64,000 nt of DNA from Megamerina dolium (taxonomy: Eukaryota; Arthropoda; Insecta; Diptera; Megamerinidae): NCBI GenBank assembly GCA_963854835.1, contig OY978530.1, positions 35,478,639-35,542,638 of the forward strand. The letters are read 5' to 3'. The position numbers and the translations under genes were made by a program. Position 1 is the stretch's first letter. Every line of letters begins with the position of its first letter. Under the pieces are notes generated by a model. That model searched no databases. It was not told the DNA's origin and saw only the letters and a program-made list of their open reading frames with translations. Below are positions 55,341 to 64,000 of this stretch, piece after piece.

Positions 55341-56035
55341 GGCACAACATGAATCACGTTTACTGAGAGTGAACTTTTACGTAAACATAAATTAAAGCTA
55401 AACACAGAGAAGTACCAGTTTCTACGGAAACAAATAATTTACCTAGGTCATAAATGCACTGAGAAAGGAGCTTACCATTACCAGACACCTGGTAAGGTAG
55501 AACGCGTTAAAAATATTCATGTTCCTAGAAATTAAAAAGGCGTTCAGGCATTTTTAGGTTTAGCAAATTATTACCGAAAATTTATTGAGAATATGGCGAG
55601 TCTGACACCGATTAACAATCTACTGAGAAAATACGCGAAATTTGAATAGGCGGAGAAATGTCAGAAAGCCTTTAAAGATTTAAAACAAGCAATTTGCTCT
55701 CCGCCAATTTTAGCTTACCCAGATTTGTGTTAACCACAGATGCCAGCTACGAGGCTATAGGTGCAATTCTATCGCAAGGTGAAATTAGAAAAGATGGACC
55801 AGTAGCCTTTGCGAGCAGGACGTTCAGTAATACTGAGAAAAATTATTCCACCATTGAAAAGGAATTCCTGGCCATCTTATGGGCTGTGAAGAATTATCGA
55901 GCTTATCTTCTATGTAGACCGTTCAAAATCTACACTGCACTCTTCGGAAATATTCAGAGTGCACTGAAAATCTATTTCAGAATTAAAGGCAATATAAATG
56001 GAAGGGTATGCGTAACCAAATTAGAGATTATGTAA
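55341..56035 (+). pseudogene. 17.6-like RT end and RNase H
   Basis: 55380-55570 in broken frames: LRKHKLKLNTEKYQFL-like text, IIYLGHKCTEKG and GLANYYRKFIENMASLT. 55694-56035 open: [20 protein letters not shown] (RNase H Asp), [39 protein letters not shown] and RPFKIYTAL. It then jumps to text of the integrase zinc region, so the RNase H end and linker are deleted. Confidence 0.85.
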
Positions 56036-57352
56036 AAAATTCTAAAAAATTCTAAATCAACAAAAGCTCAAGCTTACCAAAATGCCAATGACATCGACCG
56101 ACACTCCTTCAAGACCATTTGAAAAGGTTTTTATGGACAAGGTGGGAATTCTCCCAGAATCCACATTCAGAATGAGTACATTCTTACGTTTCAAGATGAT
56201 TTTTCAAAATTTTTCATTTGTGTACCCATTGCTGATGGGGAATATAACACAGTAGCAAAAGCTTTCTACAACGAGGTTAATACACGCTAAAATATACCAA
56301 AAATTTTAGTCCCAGATCAATCAATCAATCAAAAGAGAGCGTGACGTTGGAACAAGGCCATAATCCTTGTTCATCAAGTGGACCACGCGAAACCAGACTA
56401 AGGTCTGTTAGAGGATATGAGCCCTATAGCTGATACCTCTGGGGTCCATTCATAAGTGTTATGGGCACTGCGACCAAATGAGATCTTTTGCACCCAAGCC
56501 CGTATACGACACTAGAATCTCCTCTACCTTTTTACTGAAGGATAGAATTGATCTTGTCGAACTTTTGATGATTGAAGCTGGTGTTGGGGAAGTCAGCTGA
56601 AAGTGTTTGAGGCGAAGTCTGGCCAAGGCCGGACATTCGCAAAGTATGTGGATTGATATTTTATCCTCCTCCAGACAGAGTCTACATTCCCTGTCAGAGG
56701 ATATTCCCATTTTGTGGAGGTGGTATTTTAACCATTGAGAGATAGCCAGTTATTAGTCGTAGGTTTGTTCTGCTAAGACTAACTCTGTCAAAAGCTGCAT
56801 CGAAGCTGAGTATTCGCTTGGCGGAGTCCTGTCGAATTTGTCCATTGTAGTAGGTATTTGTCGTGGTAATGTTTTTCTATTATAGTCAGAGATAATGGTA
56901 TATATTTTACATCGAAATTGTTCTGAGATACATACAAGATGCTAGGTGTTTAAAAATTACATATAACGCCATATCATCCTCAAGAAAATGGTTCTCTAGA
57001 AAGAAGTCACAGACCCTTAGTGGAATATATTAGGAGCTTTGTTAAGGATGATGGTTCAAATTGGGACCAGTAGTTGGCGTCAGCAATGCATGTTCAAAAC
57101 AATACAGTACATAATACCACCAAACTATCATCTTTCAGCATATTATATGGCTTTAACACCGATATGCCAACAAATCTGAAAACTAAAATAACACCATTGT
57201 ACAATGTAGAAGACCAAAATAAGTTATTAAAATATCAAATACAGAGCTCCCACGAACTAATTAAGGAAAATCAGGAAAAAGCAAAGGAAAACGCCAGGAG
57301 GCAGTATGACAAAGACATAAATAATAAAATAAAACCTTTCCAATTAAATTAA
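56036..57352 (+). pseudogene. 17.6-like integrase, split by a LINE tail
   Basis: 56040-56317: linker and core start (FQDDFSKFFICVPIADGEYN, NIPKILV). Insertion at 56318-56878. 56879-57352: RDNGIYFTSKLF, HITPYHPQENGSLERSH, then the open 57074-57352 (SAMHVQNNTVHNTTKLSSFS, KENQEKAKENARRQYDKDIN). The first catalytic Asp in MDMVGILP has become MDKVGILP, as read at about 56135. Inactive. Confidence 0.85.
56318..56878 (-). mobile_element. 3' end fragment of a LOA/R1-type LINE
   Basis: 56710-56459 reads MGISSDRECRLCLEEDKISI then HILCECPALARLRL, the C-terminal Cys/His knuckle that follows RNase H. The minus-strand 3' end is a TTGA repeat (56318-56333). Flanks ATTTTAGTCCCAGAT (56303-56317) and ATTATAGTCAGAGAT (56879-56893) match at 12 of 15 positions, an aged target-site duplication. 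Confidence 0.75.
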
Positions 57353-58699
57353 ACTAAAATTAATTCAATAAAATTAAATTGATCAATGATCTAAACTTTT
57401 ACAAAAAACACCCTACAAATTCATAATACCGAGTATGCATAAAAGCATGAGAACGAAATGTACAAAACATTGATACACGAGAATTAAATTTCCAGATTAA
57501 ACAAAATACATACTACGACGAAAAATGCAAAACACAAAATTCCGTATAAAAAAATATATAATAAAAATAATAAAATTAATATTTTCCGTTTTTAAGGGGT
57601 AATATTGAAAACCTACAAGTACGAAAAGTTGGTTATTGCATCTATGAAGAATGCAATGCAATGTTGTCATTATATTTTTGTACCAAACAACAATACATTT
57701 TTATTACCTTTTAAATTTAAGTATGGATTATATATTAATATTCCGCAAAAATTATTTATATATGGAATATCTAAATGGGAAACATTAACTATACAAAACA
57801 TATATGTTCATAGATATAAGTGATTCTTAATTGTAAAGGTTGTTGGTAATTCCTCTACACGCATAAGCGAATAGCAGCAGCAGCTGATGTTACCGCAGCA
57901 ACATTAGCAGCCTTAACAACAGTAACAGCCACCAAAATGATGACACGAAACAATCCTTGAGACAGCAAAGAACAAATAACTCCAGAACAGAAAACATAGT
58001 AGGCCCAGTACACCGAGCACCCATAAGAATAACAAACTCATAAAAAAAATGTAATTTACAAAGAATTTACTATAAGTGACAATCGATTTTGATCCATATC
58101 AGAAGAAAATGATAATCAACAGAACCAAAATTAAATTAATTAAATTCATTACTGCTCCAATCGTTAAACACTTACACCAGGAGTACAGAGTTTCACATAG
58201 ACAATATAGCTTATCAGTGAAGCACACATAAAAACCATGGTTCATACCATTAATAGAGACAAAATTAAAATTTTGAATTGAATTAACGGATGCATTAGAC
58301 ACCAGCATGAACTCACAAGCACACCAAACAAACTTTCGTTCAAAACCTCAATAATAATCCAAATTACGCTTTCATACATAACGGCCCAATGTAAATAATC
58401 TCGCCGTCATTGCCAAACAACAACCGAACTTCGATAAAGAGGAAGTTACTGTTTTCACCACTTGACTTCAACAACAGTACTAGTAAAAACCTAAGTACAG
58501 CCGACAACAACCAGCAACAAGAACATTCTCATCATGGGCACCACAATCATCGAATTACCAGTAATCATATATGTAAATAATTCTTCGTATTTTATTCCAC
58601 ATATTATCATACGTTTTGAATTGTGAATAATGTTGTAAACTAAGCATAGTTTTAACTTTTTCCTTATAAAAAAAAAATTATTATTATTTCATAATGATA
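57353..58699 (+). other. 3' untranslated part of the 17.6-like element
   Basis: AT-rich with a CAGCAGCAG/CAACA-rich stretch at 57870-57930 and 58500-58550. GTTTTTAAGGGGTAAT at about 57587 is a weak polypurine candidate. No env domain seen. Frames at 57605-57823 and 58099-58308 (minus) show no family resemblance. Confidence 0.45.
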
Positions 58700-58913
58700 A
58701 TTTTTTCTTCCATATTTCGTTTCGCGACATATTTCCCGCTTAACAATGTTTAACCATACCATGATTATAAAAATCACGTGGACTACTCATGTTTGTGAAT
58801 ATAAAAAAGTTGCTTTCCCACATAATGGGTACATATATACATACATGTGGTATGAATCGATTGTGGACATACACACAAACATATACACATGTGGTGTTAA
58901 TCGATTGTTGTAT

Positions 58914-58931
58914 ATTATGTGTTGGTATGTG
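58914..58931. other. Target-site duplication, left, of the R1/Jockey block
   Basis: ATTATGTGTTGGTATGTG here and ATTATATGTTGGTATGTG at 62201-62218, 17 of 18 identical. Confidence 0.75.
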
Positions 58932-59049
58932 TTTTTTTGCTTCGATACGCTGGAAGGTGGAAATCTTCATAGATACTGAGTAATCCGTATTATTCAGCAT
59001 GTACGATTCACACATTGTGGCTATGCCCCAATATGTACCTACGCACTAA

Positions 59050-59970
59050 AACCACCTCCCCCGATATCACTGTCCTGTTCATCCTTGCGGTACCATCAGT
59101 CAAGGCATTCCTTCGCAAGTCCGAATTTTGAGTGTTGTTTACTCTCCGCTATTTCTCGAACGTGCTGCCTATTCGTCAGGTCGTAATCTTTGCATCATTC
59201 TTGTAATGATGTCTGCTGACATATCCCATGCTTCTTTCGAGGAGAGCATGCATTGGAGAAGTCCCTCCGGTGTTAGCGATTGTAGCATTAACCGTTAAAG
59301 CTGGGAGTGTTCAGTTTCAAACCTGACGTACTTCAATACCACATGTTGAGCGTTTTCAATTTCGTGCTTGCAATAGAGACACCACGAGTCATCAACGTGT
59401 TTGTATTTATACAAATATTCTCTAAAGCATCCATGGCCACTGAGGAACCGGGTCAGGTGGTAATGGACCTCTCCAAGTTTCCTATCGATCCACATTATTA
59501 TATTGGGTATTAGTGTATGTGTCCACCGCCCTTTTGTCGATACGTCCCATCTATATTACCATACTTTTTCACTATGGATAATTATATTCTCTAATTGTAT
59601 CCTCTTAGCCTGGGGTAGTTTGTTATTATCACGAATTGACTGCGCTTGTGTTGCTATGATATCAATAGGACATCGGTACGCATTTACATTCGCTTCATCA
59701 TTAGAGACTATGCGAAATCCGCTACATACTCTTAGAAATGATCATCTATATGCAGCTGTGATCCCTGTGATGTAAGGTTTACAACCTGTCGCTGTAGCTC
59801 ATACTGGTGCAGAGTACAGTATTATTGATGTGTTGCGCTTGTGAGTAGATTTCTAATCAGTTGACGTGGTCCACCATTGTTCGGCATGAGCCTCGACAAT
59901 AAAAACATAGCAACTGTAGAAATGTACTCCTGTAACTTGTGCGTAGACAAAACCTACGTGTTGGGTGCTA
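59050..59970 (-). pseudogene. R1-clade LINE C-terminal fragment
   Basis: 59495-59295 reads KLGEVHYHLTRFLSGHGCFR and CLYCKHEIENAQHVVL, the R1-type C-terminal knuckle. Below it, about 59280-59190, reads LTPEGLLQCMLSSKEAWDMS then IITRMMQRLRPDE and a stop, the R1 Pol end. 59530-59970 upstream is decayed. RNase H is not part of this fragment. Confidence 0.7.
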
Positions 59971-62160
59971 TACTTTTTTTTTTTTTTTTTAACAAGCTTT
60001 TTTATTGGATCTTTCTAAAATTACTTAGAAACTAACAATATGTAATCAAATCTTACAAACTAAATAAAATTATTTGATATTCCCAACGTTCCATCACAAT
60101 TTGTTGAGTCACGAGGTATAGCAATTTCACAGCATATTCAGTGTGTCTTTTCTTTTTAATCGACGATGCCCCGTGCTCAGCAACAATTGCCTAGCAAGGA
60201 GATTCGGATGACTGTGTAATTTTTGAATGTAGCTTCTGCAAGACATTGCAACTTCCTCAGAAATTGTGGGTACATTTATATCTCGATGGATGTTAACGTT
60301 CCTCATATACCAAGGCGCGTTTACAATAATTCGCAGACACTTGGATTGTATTCGCTGCAATTTTTCGATATTTGAGGGAGATGCGGTGCCCCAAAACTGA
60401 ATACCATAAGTCCAGATTGGCTTCAGGATTGCTTTATATAATAGCACTTTGTATTCGAGATTCAACTTTGATCTTTTGTGTATCAGCCACCATAACCACC
60501 ATCACCATATGTGATTTTATCAGGTCAGCCTTCTGTCGAGGTGAATACCCAAGTACTTTGTTGAGGAACATTGTGGGACTGATTGGCCATTAATTTTAAG
60601 TGGGGGACATGTATCTGGCCTTAACGTGAAGGTTACATGTACGCTCTTTGATTCATTGACTTTTATACGCCATTTTGCTAGCCAGATTTCGAGAGAATCG
60701 ATATGAGTCTGCAGGAGTTTAGTAGCTTATATGGGGTTCGAGAGCACAATATTGCCGTATCATCTGCAAAGGTCGATATGAACGTATAGTTATTGTTGCG
60801 CATATCTGAAGTGTAAAAGAGATACAGTAAGGGGCCCAAAACGCTTCCTTAAGGAACGCCAGCGTGAATATCCAATGGATTTGTTGTGATGTATGAGAAA
60901 TTGTCTTTTCGTGAGGTAGCTACTAAGCAATGAGGAGACATTTGCAGGCAGTAATAGTTTGAGTTTGTAAATAAGGCCATCGTGCCATACTTTATCGAAA
61001 GCTTGAGTGATATCAAGAAAGACAGCTGAGCAATACTTTTTTTCTTCAAAAGTGTTCCTTATCAGAGTTACAATGCGGTGGACTTGTTCTATTGTGCCAT
61101 GCTGTTTTCTAAATCCAAACTGATGTTGAGGAATCAGTTGGTTGAGATTAATAAATGGAGTTATATTCATGACAAGTAGCTTTTCGAATACTTTAGAAAG
61201 TAGAGGCAGGAGGCTGATAGGTCTGTACGATGCAACTTTTGTAGGGTCTTTTCCTGGTTTTGCTATCAAAATAATTTTTGAAGTTTTCCAGCATTTGGGA
61301 TAGTGTTTAATACGAAGGATAGCATTGAAAATGTGCATCAGATGAATTACTGAAGCCGGAGGTAGCTCTTTTATCATTTTACCGGTAATTTTATCTGGAC
61401 CAGGTGATTTTTTTGGGTTTAAATCTTTATAAATTGCTTTGAATATGTCCTTTTTTTTAATTTTGAGCGTTATTGAGCAAGGTTGAGAAGTTAATTTTGG
61501 TAATGAGGACTGTGAAGAGGGTGGATTGGGTGTAAACACACTTTTTAGGTGGTTTGCAAAAGCCAAACCCTTCTCACAGTTGCTTCTAGCCCTATTACCG
61601 TCACTCAAACGGATGGGGGAATCAGTGAGAATTGGCCGATTTGAGTTTTTTGCTGATTTCCACAAAGAGTAGTCTGACGCTTCACCAGGTGTTAATTTCG
61701 CTATGTGCTCTTCTAACTCTTTGTTGTTTTTATTTTTTAAGGCTTGCTTTAACTTTCGAGTGCAGTGCTGTAGCTGTGTTTTCAGATTCGGTGATCTGAA
61801 TTCTTGCCATTGTCTTCGGAGTCTTATTTTCTGTCTTACTAGCAATTCAATATGGGCTGGTGTGTATGGGCTATAGTTTGATTGCTTGCATACCTTTGTG
61901 CAGGTGGCTGAGCTGAGAGCTAATGAGAGCAGCTGGTTGAATTTTTCGAGTGCTGAGTCTACATCGTGTCCATTTCTTAATACAGTATTCAGAGGAAGAT
62001 GGGAATTTATATTTTTCTTGAATTTTAACCAGTCTATTTTCTTTCTAACGCAATTACCTTGGGGGCTTGGTGATTTTATAGATATTACCGTGGGTGAGTG
62101 GTCAGATGATAGATCATAATTACACTCTGTGCTATTCTTGCGTTCAAAGGGCAGATTACC
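59971..62160 (-). mobile_element. Jockey-clade LINE, 5'-truncated, with poly-A
   Basis: A run of T at 59971-59989 is the poly-A tail of the reversed element. The text extends up to the end of the endonuclease (LSSDHSPTVISIKS near 62070-62110). It is a 5'-truncated insertion next to or inside the R1 fragment. A plausible AATAAA-like signal lies before the tail (minus strand, about 59995-60005). Confidence 0.85.
60127..61845 (-). pseudogene. Jockey reverse transcriptase
   Basis: 61845-60790 is a 351-aa frame: KKSPGPDKITGKMIKELPPA, KIILIAKPGKDPTKVASYRP, HQFGFRKQHGTIEQVHRI and AVFLDITQAFDKVWHDGLIY (catalytic Asp). It shifts frame before 60770. FADDTAIL is still readable near 60751-60775. 60465-60127 is the C-terminal region (LYKAILKPIWTYGIQFWGTA, QRIQSKCLRIIVNAPWYMRN). 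No RNase H, as expected for Jockey. Confidence 0.88.
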
Positions 62161-62238
62161 GCAGGTCCATATCGCTGCTCATGTCGCTTAACCACTTTCC
62201 ATTATATGTTGGTATGTGGATAGATCTATATGTGAATA

Positions 62239-62812
62239 CTTACTTACTTACTTATGTGGCCATAACAACCGAATATCGATTTTGGCCAAAAATAACATGC
62301 TTCGCCAGCCATCTCTGTTTTTCGCTAGCTGGCGCCAGTTAGAAATTCCAAGCGCCGACAGTTTCTCCAGTATTTGGTCTCGATGATAGATGGTAGATGT
62401 CTCGATTTCCCAATTGCTTACTTAGCAAAAGTAGCACCTGTTTGCAAGAGTGATCCTTCGAAATATCTCCAGGCTGACGTCTTTAATGCTGGTTCCAAGA
62501 TAGACAAAGTCCCTTACTACTTCAAAATCGTAGTTGTCAACAGTGACATGCTGTCCAAGATATCGGGACTCTTTGTTTGTTGACACTAGATACTTCGTCT
62601 TGCCCTCGTTCATCGTAAGACCCATTCGATACGACCCTCTTTCCAACTTTGAGAATGCTGCACTGACTGCTCCCGTGTTCATGTCGATTATGTCAGTATC
62701 GTCGGCATACGCCATCAGGATGACACTTTTGTTGAAGATAGTGCCATTATGTCGTAGATCAGCAGCTCGTATTATTTTCTCCATAATAAGATTGAAGAAG
62801 TCGCACGATAAC
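62239..62812 (-). mobile_element. RTE-like LINE copy C, 5'-truncated
   Basis: The 3' end is an AAGT-type repeat (CTTACTTACTTACTTATGTG on the plus strand) at 62239. The minus frame 62784-62422 reads MEKIIRAADLRHNGTIFNKS, LMAYADDTDIIDMN (YADD intact), GLTMNEGKTKYLVSTNKESR and IFRRITLANRCYFC. The 5' break lies at a GATTCGTTATCG-equivalent of copy B. GAATA flanks both ends (62234-62238, 62813-62817). About 400 bp of the RT C-terminus between 62345 and 62420 are deleted. Confidence 0.85.
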
Positions 62813-63079
62813 GAATAGTATTAGAAAAATGGTATATAAGCTGTCAGCTTATTGGATACAGTCGCTTTTTAGTTGTGAGTCTACTTGAATAGTGAAGTGT
62901 AAATACTGCGATCCTTACGAGGTGAAATAAGTAATTGTAGTTCAAAGTGAAAAGAACCAGAAATACAGTTAAGTTAAGCGCAAGTATACTTAATCCTATT
63001 TTATTTCAACTAACCAGTGTTATAGTCCCGAAGGACAGTTAGGAGATTGGGTTTAGGTGTGAATCTTGCTTCTGCATAT

Positions 63080-64000
63080 CGGTAATAAGTTGAATGGCTT
63101 CATCTCTTTTGATAAGTCATTTTTCATCTGTGCTTCCACTTTTCATCGACGAACCCCTCTCACAATCTACTTTGGTAACATCTTCCTATGAATGACCAAT
63201 CACAATTCCGTTCTTTACATCCTCAGATGTCATATTTGGAGTTAGTATTTTTACCGGTACCATTCCATTCTCACAAATGTTTTTCCAAGTATGATGTTTT
63301 TGTTTTTTATATGTTTATCCGCTTCCACTAGCCACAACTTGCCTGTCCCATCATTCACTTTCATCTGTGCCCAAATTACCGCTTCTGATTTGGCTGAAAG
63401 CTCTTGGTGTTGACATGTCAGTAATTGCTTGATTTTTCAACTACACTTGTACCAGATGTTCAATGGTAACTCGACATTTGCATAGTGTAGTATCCTTTGA
63501 TTTAAATCTAACGTAAAGTGATTGTCAAACATGAAATCAATGCCAGTTAATGTCGGTCACAATGAAGTCATGTTCCCATGAATAATTTCCAATAGATACC
63601 CAAACTTACCCAGAATCTATGCATACTCACCCGATGTTGTACGCAATTTTATTCCTAGTAAAGACTCAAACTCTTCATCGCTCATTATTGTAGAACATGA
63701 TACACCAGTATGGGTTAACATGAGAAAGCGAATGATGGGGCAACCCACTGTTGGAGTCAGTTCACGGCCCTCTGAACTGACTCGATTTATTTGACTGAAT
63801 TGTTTATGTTTGTGGAGCGATTGCTGTCCACCTTATTTTCCTTCTTTTGTCTTCCTGAACAATTCGATCTTGATCGCTTTCATCGTAGAGGGCAGTCAAA
63901 TGAAGCACTTACCAATAAATTTATTTTCGCGTCGACCTCTTATTCTTACTTCAGGCTGCACTACAGAGTTGACTATCTCATACAATGCCTCAAGCAAATG
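63080..64000 (-). pseudogene. Ty3/gypsy protease-region fragment, continues off the window
   Basis: The minus strand in one mostly open frame with stops: GRELTPTVGCPIIRFLMLTH then TGVSCSTIMSDEEFESLLGI, the aspartic protease box with His replacing the catalytic Asp. Then GIDFMFDNHFTLDLNQRILH and ELSAKSEAVIWAQMKVNDGT. The style matches gypsy elements with a long protease-RT linker and is unlike the 17.6-like pieces. RT, if present, would lie at lower coordinates but is absent. Confidence 0.6.

Larger units (their letters stand above)
58700..63070 (+). repeat. 3' LTR of the 17.6-like element in three pieces
   Basis: Pieces: 58700-58931 (like 48060-48370, minus about 200 bp), 62201-62238 and 62813-63070. 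Read together they follow the order of the 5' LTR. The first gap is filled by an R1/Jockey block flanked by an 18-bp duplication, the second by RTE-like copy C. The last match to the 5' LTR is GAATCTTG near 63070, about 65 bp short of the 5' LTR end. Confidence 0.7.

Overview
The window reads as intergenic DNA from an AT-rich insect genome. The repeat families (BEL/Pao, 17.6/297-like and 412/mdg1-like Ty3/gypsy, LOA, Jockey, R1 and RTE-like LINEs, Tc1/mariner, a tRNA-derived SINE) suggest a higher fly, perhaps a tephritid-like fruit fly; that is inference. I recognise no host gene. Almost every coding stretch comes from a transposable element, most of them broken and several nested inside each other.

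Layout. 1-4360: decayed BEL/Pao element with gag, pol and a probable 3' LTR start. 4378-6530: BEL protease scrap, reversed gypsy RT, reversed Tc1/mariner-type transposase. 6766-8670: RTE-like LINE copy A. 9100-16525: two related reversed gypsy fragments with shared non-coding ends, plus a 45-bp tandem repeat. 16531-23453: a structurally complete BEL/Pao retrotransposon with identical 428-bp LTRs, a CTTTC target-site duplication and one 1958-codon gag-pol ORF, inserted into gypsy fragment 2, which resumes at 23459-26700. 26993-31107: three SINE copies and a decayed gypsy. 31190-32850: env-like, Jockey and mariner scraps. 35100-36290: reversed 412/mdg1-like gypsy. 36291-44200: reversed LOA-type LINE, split by RTE-like copy B (37175-40249) with an 11-bp target-site duplication. 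45400-47755: second LINE with RNase H. 47702-51614: near-perfect 1947-bp tandem duplication with a 19-bp filler, containing a Tc1 element whose second copy is terminally complete (50342-51966). 50000-63070: a 17.6-like gypsy whose 5' LTR holds the Tc1, whose protease is split by a TTAA-flanked MITE, whose integrase is split by a LINE tail, and whose 3' LTR is split by an R1/Jockey block and by RTE-like copy C. 63080-64000: reversed gypsy protease-region fragment.

The order of events can be partly read from the nesting. The BEL insertion is the youngest event that can be ranked, because its LTRs are identical and its ORF is open. The Tc1 insertion precedes the tandem duplication. The gypsy, LOA and first BEL copies are older. 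Density and mixed orientation resemble pericentromeric heterochromatin or a piRNA cluster, which sequence alone cannot prove. Coordinates of decayed fragments are approximate because homology was judged by eye from translations.
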